Shown: positions 1 to 7,797, counted from the stretch's first letter. The stretch: 17,351 nucleotides of DNA from an uncultured Nitrospinaceae bacterium (GCA_938073925.1 CALJGH010000232.1:1-17351), one strand, 5' to 3'. The notes: generated by a model not told the origin, from the sequence alone. Numbers and translations are program-made.

Positions 1-141
1 TCGAGCACTATAATTAAAAATTCAGGGGACATAATGAATATAGAGAGAAAAAAATGTTTACTACTATAACTGTGGCGGACGATGTTTTTATGGTGCGTGC
101 GTTCTTTTGTTAAAGATCTTACAAATAAAAGAGGACCAGGT

Positions 142-411
142 TTAAAAGACGATCTTGCTCAATAAAAATCGATTTATACCAAAACGGACATGGATTAAAT
201 CCAATTTAATGTCCTTTCCCTTAAGTTCAGGAAATTCGTTCTTATTCTGGAATGATTCTTCAGCATCCGGGTAATTGTTGAAATACTTTTGGGTTGTAGC
301 AGAGTCATCGATGGCAGAGTACCCCTCCGTTTTACTATTCCAGACTCTTGCGGCAAGAAGAAAATAATCATCGGTGTCTACGTTTTTTTCGTTGTCAATT
401 GTTGCGTTCAT
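142..411 (-). CDS. hypothetical protein, 89 aa
   Basis: I do not recognise this small soluble protein. It is acidic and polar in its first half (MNATIDNEKNVDTDDYF) and has no signal peptide, membrane segment or cysteine motif. The frame opens upstream to 477, but I chose the ATG at 411 because the sequence GAAAGGG sits five bases before it and a plausible promoter lies between the two starts. It stands alone: the next gene upstream is a divergent broken gene. Function is unknown. Moderate confidence that it is a real gene rather than chance, mainly from the ribosome-binding site. Confidence 0.5.
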   Translation of the reverse strand: MNATIDNEKNVDTDDYFLLAARVWNSKTEGYSAIDDSATTQKYFNNYPDAEESFQNKNEFPELKGKDIKLDLIHVRFGINRFLLSKIVF

Positions 412-448
412 TTCAACCCTTTCAAATTTAAATCTTTTGATCACTTTT

Positions 449-477
449 AATATAATATTTTCACAAACTAAAGTCAC
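449..477 (-). promoter_or_regulatory. possible sigma70-type promoter for the gene at 142-411
   Basis: Read on the minus strand, GTGACT (477-472) is separated by 17 bases from TATATT (454-449). That is 4/6 and 5/6 to the consensus. Transcription would start about 30 bases before the chosen ATG at 411. Identified by eye only. Confidence 0.35.
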
Positions 478-685
478 GATTTTGATAAATTTATTTTTCG
501 AGAAATTGAATAAAATAACTATAATCGCGGTCTAATAGTAAAGGTTTGCCTATCTAAAGAGAGAGATTAAACTCATCTAAGGATGATATAGGCTATTAAG
601 GAATTGAAAGTTATATAAATCAGGGGGTTAAGCCGCTGATACTTATTAATTTTCAGAAGCTAGATTAATTTTGAACAGGTGCCTT

Positions 686-1107
686 ATGATGAAAAAGCTG
701 ATATTGACAGCTCTCTTCCTGGTTGGATTTTCTATTCCAGCCGTTGCTCAAAATTCTATCAAAAATTAATATTGCAGTGACTATCATGGAAACCGAGTCC
801 AAATTATTCCAGATTCGTCCGCAAGATTGATTGCCGAAGCAGCCATAAGGACTTATGGTGTGCCACAAATTCGGATCAATCCAATGCAATTGAAGGGTAT
901 ATCGCCTAATGCTAGAGCGTTTGCGGTTTGCCCGCAAATCTTACATTGAGCCATCTTGTAAGGGCAGTAGATAATATTTACGACCATTATGATAAGGTGG
1001 GAAAAGCCGATTACTCAGTTGTAGCAAAATTTTTTTATAGTGGTCAGGTAAATAAAAAAGCGATTGATGCAATAGAGGAGGAGATCAACCAGATGAGTCG
1101 AGAGTAA
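686..1107 (+). pseudogene. broken gene for a small secreted protein (in-frame stop plus frameshift)
   Basis: The frame starts at ATG 686 with a clear Sec signal peptide (MMKKLILTALFLVGFSIPAV, then AQN) and hits TAA at 767. The same frame then continues with protein-like sequence (YCSDYHGNRVQIIPDSSARL ... RTYGVPQIRINPMQLKGISP) to AVCPQILH and TGA near 948. Another frame takes over at about 930 with ANLTLSHLVRAVDNIYDHYD and runs to TAA 1105. So at least one nonsense change and one small indel split a protein of about 139 residues. The segment NARAFAVC followed by HLTLSHL is where secreted zinc peptidases often carry HExxH; a short deletion there could have removed it, but this is inference. An excellent terminator follows at 1201-1241. 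Family not identified. Confidence 0.7.
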
Positions 1108-1200
1108 TGGTCTCATTTCCCCGGCCCCATCGGCGTTGTGACTTTGAATGGGGTTTGTGAGTTAAAACCTATGGATTAGGAAATTGTCGATTTATAAATT

Positions 1201-1241
1201 AGCCGTAGCTGGAAATATTTTTTCCAACTGCGGCTTTTTTT
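1201..1241 (+). terminator. intrinsic terminator of the plus-strand broken gene, between convergent units
   Basis: AGCCGTAGCTGGAAA pairs with TTTCCAACTGCGGCT (15 positions, two of them G-U type), with a short AT loop and then a run of seven T. The T run is on the plus strand, so it terminates plus-strand transcription. The hairpin also sits just beyond the end of the minus-strand ABC operon and may act weakly there. Confidence 0.85.
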
Positions 1242-1283
1242 GTCTTATTCCCGCCAATTAACTTTTAGTAAGATTGCTTACAA

Positions 1284-2075
1284 TTATCCGACGACACGAT
1301 AATGGGATTCCAATTTATGAACCAAACGGGAAAGTAAGAGGGTGAGTAGCAGGTAGGTCAATGCAACATAAGTATAGGTTTCAAAAAAATTAAAATGTTT
1401 GGTGGCATATTCATTACCCACACGTAAAATATCAGAAATAGCCAGGACTGAAACCAAGCTGGTATCTTTCAACATTCCCAACGTCTGGTTGCCAATAGCG
1501 GGAATGATGGTTCGCATGGATTGTGGAAGAATGATTTGAGTCAAAGCCTGTTTCTCGTTCATTCCCAAACTGCGAGCCGCCTCGCTTTGTTCTTTCGGTA
1601 TCGCTTCAATGCCTGCACGAAAAACATCCGCCATATAGGCTCCATAGCTGAATCCGAATCCTGCTACGGCTGCTACCAGTGCGGGCATATGAATGAACTC
1701 TCCCAAGGCATAATAGATATAAAATAAAAGAACGAGTAGCGGTACACCGCGAAGTATCTCTGTGTAAAAGGATACGGGAAGACGAATAGCTGGATTCTTT
1801 GAAAGTTTTCCCAGTCCCACCAGCAGCCCAACCAAAATGGCGGCAGCGCTGCCCAGAAAAGTAACCAGTAATGTGTAAAAAATTCCGGCAGGTAAAAGCG
1901 ATAATAGCTCCAGATATCCGCCGGATTGCTCGCTGGTAGAAAGTGCTTCCTTGGACGGAAGATAAATCAAAAATATAACACTGATTAAGACAGCGATATT
2001 CCACGCTCCGGTTTGCGTGTTTATTATTTTTTGTTTGGGAAATATTTCTAGCATGAGGCTATATGTGATGAGCAA
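1284..2075 (-). CDS. polar amino-acid-type ABC transporter permease
   Basis: Inner-membrane permease of the HisM/GlnP family, which forms the translocation pore for amino acids or similar small polar solutes. Several hydrophobic segments are visible (about residues 25-40, 62-90, 108-128, 130-150, 190-215 and 235-255). The cytoplasmic EAA loop that contacts the ATPase is at residues 164-185 (SEAARSLGMNEKQALTQIIL). EILRGVPLLVLLFYIYYAL is typical of the family. It is the third gene of an ATPase - binding protein - permease operon and begins six bases after the binding-protein stop. The start is uncertain: TTG at 2075 or ATG at 2054. Neither has a clear ribosome-binding site, which suggests translational coupling. 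Only one permease is encoded, so it probably works as a homodimer. The substrate cannot be read from sequence. Confidence 0.93.
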   Translation of the reverse strand: MLITYSLMLEIFPKQKIINTQTGAWNIAVLISVIFLIYLPSKEALSTSEQSGGYLELLSLLPAGIFYTLLVTFLGSAAAILVGLLVGLGKLSKNPAIRLPVSFYTEILRGVPLLVLLFYIYYALGEFIHMPALVAAVAGFGFSYGAYMADVFRAGIEAIPKEQSEAARSLGMNEKQALTQIILPQSMRTIIPAIGNQTLGMLKDTSLVSVLAISDILRVGNEYATKHFNFFETYTYVALTYLLLTLLLSRLVHKLESHYRVVG

Positions 2076-2081
2076 TTATGG

Positions 2082-2858
2082 TTAAGGAACTTGAGCCGCC
2101 TGACCCAAATCCCATTTATTATGAAGCTGGGCAACGGTTCCATCGTCGATCAATTCTTTTAAGGCAGAATTTACCTGTATCATAAGTTTAATTTCATCTT
2201 TTCGAAAAACCACTGCATAAAATTCATCGGAAAGAATTTCCCCAACCATTTTTATTTCTTGAAAAATCGGCTTATTTCTAAAAAACAGAGTTCCAGAGCT
2301 TTCACCCAAAACCGCATCGACTTTTCCATTGACCATATCGGTTATGGCATGACCGTACATCTGATACCCCTTTGTTCTTATCGAAGATTCTTTTTGCAGA
2401 AAGTAATAAGAAGTTGTACCAATCTGAGCTCCAATCAAAGCATTACTTTTCTTAGCATCTTCAAAAGACATTATATTTGTTTGATCTTTGTGAACAACTA
2501 GAGTAAGTCCGCTTTTGAGATAAGGCATGCTGAAACTCATTCGTTGCTTTCTTTCTTCCAGAACGGTTACAGAACTGATAACCATATCGAACTTTTTGGT
2601 GATCAAACCACCAAAGAGTCCAGCCCACTCTACATTGACAAGACGGATATTGAACCCTGCCTTATCCGCTATGGCACGTATTAAATCGGGTTCGAATCCA
2701 ATCATGTCATTTCCCACACTCATAAATGACATGGGTGGAAGCGTTGCATCGGTGGCAATAATATAAGTATCGTCTTTAGTGTCACCATTATTTCCACAGC
2801 CGATTACCAGACCGAAAAAAAATAAAAAAATGATAGTGCTGAAATATTTAATTTTCAT
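2082..2858 (-). CDS. ABC transporter substrate-binding lipoprotein, family 3
   Basis: Periplasmic solute receptor of the polar amino acid (SBP_bac_3) family, 258 aa from the chosen start. A hydrophobic signal ends in a lipobox, with LVIGC at residues 17-21, so the protein is probably anchored through Cys21. The mature part starts with YIIATDATLPPMSF and continues with GFEPDLIRAIADKAGF, the family's ligand-binding N-lobe pattern, and later DMVISSVTVLEERK and the closing DGTVAQLHNKW. The frame is open upstream to 2981, but that extension overlaps the ATPase gene; ATG 2858 gives a perfect lipoprotein signal. That ATG lies inside the last codons of the ATPase (11 bp overlap), pointing to coupled translation. 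The usual amino-acid-carboxylate Arg of the family is not obvious to me, so the ligand is left open. Confidence 0.93.
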   Translation of the reverse strand: MKIKYFSTIIFLFFFGLVIGCGNNGDTKDDTYIIATDATLPPMSFMSVGNDMIGFEPDLIRAIADKAGFNIRLVNVEWAGLFGGLITKKFDMVISSVTVLEERKQRMSFSMPYLKSGLTLVVHKDQTNIMSFEDAKKSNALIGAQIGTTSYYFLQKESSIRTKGYQMYGHAITDMVNGKVDAVLGESSGTLFFRNKPIFQEIKMVGEILSDEFYAVVFRKDEIKLMIQVNSALKELIDDGTVAQLHNKWDLGQAAQVP

Positions 2859-3921
2859 TGATTTGAAATACATCAGAGACCGCAAACAACATACGGACTT
2901 GATCTCCCCTTGAAATTTTATGTTGTACTGCTTTCCTGTGATGCAGGGAAACTTTAAATATAGAACCATCGGCAAGTTCAATCTGATATCGCGTATGGTT
3001 TCCGAAAAAATTAATACTGATTAGAATTCCTTCGAGACTATTCATCGGCTGGTTATGCTCTTGGTTGGAATAGAAAAATATATTTTCAGGACGGACATAG
3101 CATTGCTGTTCTTTATTTTCATCAACTCCTGCAATAAATTGAATCTTCCCGCTTTTTCCTAAAGAAAGTGTGGTCATATTTCCAGTTTTCTGTTCGACCC
3201 TTCCATTAAGGCAATTAATCTCCCCAAGAAAGTTAGCAACGAAGGAAGACTTAGGCCGCTCGTATAAATCAGCAGGTGTTCCTGATTGTTTGATAGATCC
3301 TTTTTCCATGATGCACATTTTAGTTGCCATGCTCATGGCTTCTTCCTGATCATGAGTCACAAAAAGAAAAGTGATTCCCAAAGTCCTTTGCATTTCTACT
3401 AGTTCTTCTCGTAGATGTTTTCGTAAGCTGGGATCGAGAGCAGAAAGGGGTTCATCGAGTAGCAAAATTTTTGGGCGATTGATAACCGCTCTTGCTAAAG
3501 CGACACGTTGAGCTTCGCCGCCGCTGATATTTTGCGGATAGGAATTTTTCAAATCCTGCAAATGTGTGATTTCTAAAAGTTCATCAATTCGCTTTTCGAT
3601 TTCAGGTTCTACAAGTTTTCTCACACGCGGTCCCACAGCGATGTTGTCATAAACCGTCATATGGGGGAATAAGGCATAGTTTTGAAAGATCATTCCAACA
3701 GGTCTTTGTTCAACGGGTAGAGAACTTATTTCATGGCCCTCTATCCAAATCTTTCCTTTGTCGGGAGACTCAAATCCTGCGATCATGCGCAAAAGAGTCG
3801 ATTTACCACAACCGCTTTGGCCTAAAAGAGTGAACCTTTCGCCTTCGTCAATTTCCATGGAAATATCATGGAGAACGGGTTTATCACCAAACGATTTAGA
3901 AATTGAATCCAGTTTTAACAT
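2848..3921 (-). CDS. ABC transporter ATP-binding protein, PotA/FbpC-like with TOBE-type C-terminus
   Basis: ATPase subunit of the importer, 357 aa. Walker A GQSGCGKS is at residues 34-41, the Q-loop in VGMIFQNYALFPHMTVYDNI near 80, signature ISGGEAQRVALARA near 132 (Ile instead of the usual Leu), Walker B ILLLDEP near 152 and the switch His in VTHDQEEAM at 190. About 110 further residues (QQCYVRPENIFF, FFGNHTRYQIELADG) match the regulatory TOBE-like domain of spermidine, iron and sugar ATPases, not the short GlnQ type normally paired with this permease family. ATG 3921 begins MLKLDSISKSFGD, the usual family start; longer starts would run into the 5' end of purD. Its 3' end overlaps the binding-protein start. 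It diverges from purD across about 90 bp. Confidence 0.94.
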   Translation of the reverse strand: MLKLDSISKSFGDKPVLHDISMEIDEGERFTLLGQSGCGKSTLLRMIAGFESPDKGKIWIEGHEISSLPVEQRPVGMIFQNYALFPHMTVYDNIAVGPRVRKLVEPEIEKRIDELLEITHLQDLKNSYPQNISGGEAQRVALARAVINRPKILLLDEPLSALDPSLRKHLREELVEMQRTLGITFLFVTHDQEEAMSMATKMCIMEKGSIKQSGTPADLYERPKSSFVANFLGEINCLNGRVEQKTGNMTTLSLGKSGKIQFIAGVDENKEQQCYVRPENIFFYSNQEHNQPMNSLEGILISINFFGNHTRYQIELADGSIFKVSLHHRKAVQHKISRGDQVRMLFAVSDVFQINEN

Positions 3922-4011
3922 TTCAGGTCTATTTAAGGAAACAGAGTTGCAACACGCACGCATTTTATATAAATTCTCTAAGGAATTATACAAGCATTCG
4001 AGGAAGAAAAT

Positions 4012-5280
4012 ATGCAGGTCTTGGTTATTGGCGGTGGCGGACGCGAACATGCACTGGTATGGAAGATAAAACAGAGTCCTAAGGTCAAAAAAATATTTTG
4101 CGCGCCAGGAAATGCGGGAACAGCAGAAATTGCTGAGAACATCCCCATCGTGGCAGATGATATTGATAATCTTCTTGAATTTGCGGTTAAAAACGATATC
4201 GGCTTAACCGTGGTAGGTCCTGAACAGCCTTTAGTTAAAGGAATCGTTGATCGATTCGAAGAAAAGGGGTTACGAATTTTTGGCCCTAATGCGCGTGCGG
4301 CCGAATTGGAAGGCAGTAAATCTTTTTCAAAAGACATTATGAAAAAATATGGACTTCCAACTGCAGAGTATAAAGCCTTCAACTCTGCCAACAGCGCAGC
4401 AGAATATATCAAAATTAAGAATTGTCCGTTAGTTGTGAAGGCAGATGGCCTTGCAGCAGGCAAAGGAGTATTGTTGTGCCAAACTGCAGATGAAGCTCTG
4501 GCTGCTGTCGACTCTATAATGGGAAAGAGATCATTTGGTAAAGCGGGTGACCAAATCGTCGTCGAAGAATTTTTAGAAGGAGAAGAAGTTTCTGTTTTAG
4601 CTTTTAGTGATGGGCAAACGGTTTTGCTGATGGATTCAGCCCAAGACCATAAAGCTGCATATGATGGTGATAAAGGCCCTAATACAGGTGGCATGGGCGC
4701 ATATTCTCCGGCACCGATTTTTACAGAGACAATGCGGCAAAAGGTTCGCGATAAAATCATGTTGCCTATGATTCGAGCCATGCAGCAAGAAGGTAGACCC
4801 TATAAGGGAATTCTTTATGCCGGTTTGATGTTGACTAAAACGGGTCCGCAGATTCTTGAGTTTAACGCCCGTTTTGGTGATCCCGAAACTCAACCCCTCC
4901 TTATTCGGATGGATAGCGATATCATTCCAATATTTGAAGCATGTATCGATGGAACGTTGGACAAATGTCCACTGCAATGGAAAAGCGAGTCGTCTGTTTG
5001 CGTAGTGATGGCAGCAAAGGGCTATCCGGACTCTTATGAAAAAGGAAAGTCTATTTCAGGATTAAAAGATGCTAACGCTCTTCCCGGTGTGGTGGTGTTC
5101 CATGCCGGTACCAAAGAACAAGACGGAGAGGTGCTAACGCAAGGGGGAAGAGTTTTAGGCGTTACGGCCATTGGAAAAGATACTGCGACTGGCATCTCCC
5201 GTGCCTACGAAGCCGTAAAAAAAATTGAGTGGGAGGGTATCCACTATAGAAAAGACATCGGTCACCGAGCCAGCAGTTGA
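4012..5280 (+). CDS. purD: phosphoribosylamine-glycine ligase (GAR synthetase)
   Basis: Cytoplasmic enzyme of purine synthesis: it joins 5-phosphoribosylamine and glycine using ATP. At 422 aa it has the normal length for the monofunctional enzyme. The N-domain starts MQVLVIGGGGREHA. The ATP-grasp region contains VVKADGLAAGKGV, VVEEFLEGEEVSVLAF, GPNTGGMGAYSPAP and ILEFNARFGDPETQPLL, followed by the C-terminal VVMAAKGYPDSYEKG and HAGTKEQDGE. ATG 4012 is preceded by GAGGAAG at a good distance. The divergent space (3922-4011) contains TTGCAA and TATAAA with a poor 15-base spacer, so the promoter is not certain. No other purine gene is adjacent. A long hairpin with a T tract follows at 5302-5406. 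Confidence 0.98.
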   Translation: MQVLVIGGGGREHALVWKIKQSPKVKKIFCAPGNAGTAEIAENIPIVADDIDNLLEFAVKNDIGLTVVGPEQPLVKGIVDRFEEKGLRIFGPNARAAELEGSKSFSKDIMKKYGLPTAEYKAFNSANSAAEYIKIKNCPLVVKADGLAAGKGVLLCQTADEALAAVDSIMGKRSFGKAGDQIVVEEFLEGEEVSVLAFSDGQTVLLMDSAQDHKAAYDGDKGPNTGGMGAYSPAPIFTETMRQKVRDKIMLPMIRAMQQEGRPYKGILYAGLMLTKTGPQILEFNARFGDPETQPLLIRMDSDIIPIFEACIDGTLDKCPLQWKSESSVCVVMAAKGYPDSYEKGKSISGLKDANALPGVVVFHAGTKEQDGEVLTQGGRVLGVTAIGKDTATGISRAYEAVKKIEWEGIHYRKDIGHRASS

Positions 5281-5301
5281 ACCTTTGATTTAAATTATTA
5301 C

Positions 5302-5406
5302 GGGAAACCCCGGCTTACCGATTTTCAAATTTTCAACCGAGAGGAATATTGAAAACCGGATAAACTCCCAAGCCCGGAAATTTTAACCGGGATTTCCCTT
5401 TTTTTT
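5302..5406 (+). terminator. long nested inverted repeat ending in a T tract, probable purD terminator
   Basis: GGGAAACCCCGG (5302-5313) pairs with CCGGGATTTCCC (5387-5398) at 11 of 12 positions, and the right arm runs directly into eight T (5399-5406). Inside it, CCGATTTTCAA (5318-5328) pairs with TTGAAAACCGG (5349-5359) at 10 of 11. A short local alternative, CCCGG-9-CCGGG, is also possible. The right arm covers the last codons of the opposing gene at 5383, so the structure serves the end of two convergent genes. Confidence 0.6.
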
Positions 5407-5685
5407 CTTTGCCAGATACAAATTCTTTTGGCACTCATGCGAACAGTATTTTGAATTTGGATGCCGAGGATGAAATTCCCTCTTACAAACCACGCAAATT
5501 TTATTGTAGAACTTAGTATTCTTATTTTCTTCAATAGCGGGGTCTTTAAAGCTATTTATAAGAGAACGGATTTTTTTAGTAGAAGGTTGATTGAAAAAAT
5601 CTTTGCTCTCTTGGGTTACCTGGTTTCCCTTCAATATTTTTTTAAGTTTTCCATTTTTATCATAAATCTTACATTCATAAGCCAT
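5383..5685 (-). CDS. small zinc-finger protein, 100 aa
   Basis: A small basic protein with a putative zinc site of the form C-x2-C-x13-C-x3-C near residues 64-85 (ICVVCKREFHPRHPNSKYCS, then HECQKNLY). The spacing resembles treble-clef or zinc-ribbon fingers seen in nucleic-acid-binding and HNH-associated small proteins. The N-terminal half (MAYECKIYDKNGKLKK) looks like a short beta-rich module. The tail is lysine-rich (AKKKKGNPG). I prefer ATG 5685 on protein grounds; a TTG at 5715 just after AGAGG is an alternative. It begins a few tens of bases after the stop of the gene at 5725 and is probably last in its operon. Its function is not recognised; binding to nucleic acid or protein is inference. 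Confidence 0.75.
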   Translation of the reverse strand: MAYECKIYDKNGKLKKILKGNQVTQESKDFFNQPSTKKIRSLINSFKDPAIEENKNTKFYNKICVVCKREFHPRHPNSKYCSHECQKNLYLAKKKKGNPG

Positions 5686-5724
5686 AACCTGGCCGCCATT
5701 TCTAAGGCTGTACAAAACCTCTAA

Positions 5725-6231
5725 TTATTTTATTAATCGAAAAATATTCCATCTGAAATATCGATCTGTTTTTGCGTGTTTATCATCTTTAAAAATAAAT
5801 ACCTTAATCAGGCAATTGGGATTGTTTGTCTCTTTTTTAAAATCCATGTGGATAAGATGAGGGCGGATTTTTAAGACAGCCTCTTTTTGATTATTAAGAG
5901 GTCGTAGTTCTATTTTTACGTATTGATTTTTGGAAACAAAAGAAGATTTACTAATTCCAAACTTGTGTGTCTGATCGTTTTGAGAGGTATATATTACTTC
6001 GCTATTATTAATTGAAATGAATCTTAAATTTGTAGTTTCAGGATTATCAGCAGCCCATTTTCCTGATGCTGTTTTTGGGCAACCCGATTGCAGCCATTCT
6101 TCATCGTTCCAACCAAGAGAATAGCTAGGAGAAACTAAGAAGGACAAAAGACTCGCAAATGTAAAAAGAAGAGTGCCAAGCAGGTCTAATATAGGATTAC
6201 GATCTTTATAAAAATAATTTTTCCGCGACAT
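5725..6231 (-). CDS. hypothetical secreted or membrane-anchored protein, 168 aa
   Basis: Residues about 13-33 form a hydrophobic segment (ILDLLGTLLFTFASLLSFLV) after a basic start (MSRKNYFYKDR), either a late signal peptide with a possible cut after SYS or an N-terminal anchor. The rest appears beta-rich and faces outside (WNDEEWLQSGCPKTASGKW, LRFISINNSEVIYTS, YVKIELRPLNNQKEAVLKI). Two cysteines (in SGCPK and NPNCLIK) could form a disulfide. I recognise no family. ATG 6231 lacks a clear ribosome-binding site and lies 17 bases after the stop of the CbiX-like gene, so it is probably translated as part of that operon. Confidence 0.72.
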   Translation of the reverse strand: MSRKNYFYKDRNPILDLLGTLLFTFASLLSFLVSPSYSLGWNDEEWLQSGCPKTASGKWAADNPETTNLRFISINNSEVIYTSQNDQTHKFGISKSSFVSKNQYVKIELRPLNNQKEAVLKIRPHLIHMDFKKETNNPNCLIKVFIFKDDKHAKTDRYFRWNIFRLIK

Positions 6232-6248
6232 ATTTTTTATTGATGAGT

Positions 6249-6773
6249 CTAAAGAGAAGACTTTTTTGAAAAATTAATAATATGATCTGATAAGAGATTT
6301 GAAAAAATATCCAGATCATAAGGCCAGGCATACTGAAAGTCAATTTTCGTATACTTTTGGCGAAGAGCCTCTACTTCCTCAGGTATTTCTTCCTCGGAAT
6401 GTGATCCTCCCGGAGTGATCATTGTGGTTATCAGTATGACTTTTGTAACATTCTCTTCTGCCAATTGGTCAGCGGCTTGTTCTATTGATGGAAAACAAAA
6501 CTCATTGTAGGCCGTTTTTAATATATAACCGTCTAGCCGAGGAGCAAGATGGGAAGCGAGATTTTCCAATCCAGATTTATAAGGATCGGATTCAGGTGTT
6601 CTTTCCCAGTTTCTAATGATAGATTCCAGATCCTTTTCTTTAGGGGTTATGGGAGTACCTGTTCGTATTCTTTGCTTGTGGATTTTCATAAAATCTTCAA
6701 CAACTTCTTTGGGGATATCGCTAGGCAATCCACCATGGCCAATAAGAATAACTGCTTGCTTGGGAGTTTCCAT
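6249..6773 (-). CDS. CbiX/SirB-like chelatase family protein
   Basis: Resembles the small sirohydrochlorin chelatases that insert cobalt or iron into sirohydrochlorin for B12 or siroheme synthesis. The first strand AVILIGHGG carries His13, and MITPGGSHSEEEIPEEVEAL carries His125; these match the two metal-handling histidines of the family. FCFPSIEQAADQLAEENVTK and the strand VILITTM agree. At 174 aa it is longer than single-domain CbiX because about 50 charged residues (16-70, including KIHKQRIRTGTPITPKEKDL) separate the first motif from the rest, and GHGG replaces the usual GHGS. The substrate is therefore open. It lies 47 bases downstream of a B12-binding regulator, which supports a corrinoid or tetrapyrrole link. 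GGA stands before ATG 6773. Confidence 0.82.
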   Translation of the reverse strand: METPKQAVILIGHGGLPSDIPKEVVEDFMKIHKQRIRTGTPITPKEKDLESIIRNWERTPESDPYKSGLENLASHLAPRLDGYILKTAYNEFCFPSIEQAADQLAEENVTKVILITTMITPGGSHSEEEIPEEVEALRQKYTKIDFQYAWPYDLDIFSNLLSDHIINFSKKSSL

Positions 6774-6820
6774 TTTTTATCCATTTCTAGGTTGAAAACC
6801 TGTATTCGAAAAATATTAAT

Positions 6821-7765
6821 TTAAACTGCAGTTGGTAATTGTTTTTCAAAATTTTCCAACCAATGGTTGAAGTTATTAAAACCTTCTATCTTTGTGATTC
6901 CAGGTAAATTGTCTGGAGTGCCTTTCCCCCCTGAAATAAGAGTTACATTTTTATTCAATTCATTTTTTATTTTTAGAAGACAATCTTCCGTATCTAATGA
7001 TTTATTTCCAGAGGAAATACTGAGGCAAAGTAGTTTGGTTTCAAAATTATTAGCCGTTGAAATAATATCTTCTATTGGAGTATCCAGACCCAGATAGATG
7101 ATCTTCGCGCCAGAAAGACTTGCTACAACGGCACACATAAGCAGCCCCAGGTTATGAGTTTCATTGGGCAAAGTTGCCATTAATAAATTCCAACCATCTT
7201 TTCTGCTATTGAGTTGCCTCCATTTAGAGGTGAGAAAGCTATCTATGCATTCCGTTGCAAAATGTTCGTGTGGAATAGAAAGTTCGCCGAATTCCCATCC
7301 CTTACCTATTCTTTTAATTAAAGGGACCATATATTCAATGATGAATTTAAGAGGACCGGATTTATTCCATTGCTGGTGAAAACCCTGAATAAGACAGTCA
7401 TCATCGTATTCATGAACCCCCTTGATCCAACGCTCAATTAAAAGTTCGTTAGAGGAGTTTTCATTTTCCTGGATTGATTTGAGATTAGGATCCATTAAAG
7501 GTTTCAATCCCATCAAACCATGCAATTCTTCCAAAGTTCCAGATACCACTTTGCTGGCGCGATAACCCGATTCCAAAGCTTTGGCAATTGCCCTTAGCCT
7601 AGGAACATCTTCTTTAGGATATCGGCGGTGACCGGAAGGCAACCTTTGGGAATGGGGTGTGCCATATCGCTTTTCCCACATTCTCAAGGTATGAGTCGTT
7701 ATTCCGGTCAGTCGTGCCAGTTCACCTATCGAAATCAAGTTTTCCATTTTGTTTGTGTCAATCAT
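6821..7765 (-). CDS. CarH/LitR-type MerR regulator with cobalamin-binding domain
   Basis: Transcription factor of the B12-dependent photoreceptor type. An N-terminal MerR helix-turn-helix (residues 11-55: IGELARLTGITTHTLRMWEK, RLPSGHRRYPKEDV) is followed by a four-helix bundle with the W-x9-EH signature (Trp157, Glu167-His168 in GKGWEFGELSIPHEHFATE) and a Rossmann B12 domain with E-x-H-x-x-G (Glu202, His204, Gly207 in LPNETHNLGLL), giving the lower cobalt ligand. In known CarH, adenosylcobalamin makes a dark repressing tetramer that light breaks apart. Here the residue after the Trp is Glu158, where Thermus CarH has the His that binds cobalt after photolysis. AAAGGGA lies 11 bases before ATG 7765; ATG 7747 is an alternative. 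It sits between the secreted-protein gene and the CbiX-like gene, and probably acts on the inverted repeat at 8579-8631. Confidence 0.92.
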   Translation of the reverse strand: MIDTNKMENLISIGELARLTGITTHTLRMWEKRYGTPHSQRLPSGHRRYPKEDVPRLRAIAKALESGYRASKVVSGTLEELHGLMGLKPLMDPNLKSIQENENSSNELLIERWIKGVHEYDDDCLIQGFHQQWNKSGPLKFIIEYMVPLIKRIGKGWEFGELSIPHEHFATECIDSFLTSKWRQLNSRKDGWNLLMATLPNETHNLGLLMCAVVASLSGAKIIYLGLDTPIEDIISTANNFETKLLCLSISSGNKSLDTEDCLLKIKNELNKNVTLISGGKGTPDNLPGITKIEGFNNFNHWLENFEKQLPTAV

Positions 7766-7797
7766 AGGATTTTTGATCCCTTTATTTGAAACGAGGC

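Noticed and set aside
1..141. Short plus-strand frames (ATG at 34 and at 53)
   Set aside because: They encode 11 and 19 residues with no motif. A purine-rich stretch precedes each, but that is common in AT-rich DNA.
3978..4781. Long minus-strand open frame of 267 codons opposite purD
   Set aside because: It lies wholly antisense to a clear purD gene, and its protein is Ser/Ala/Pro-rich as expected for a shadow frame.
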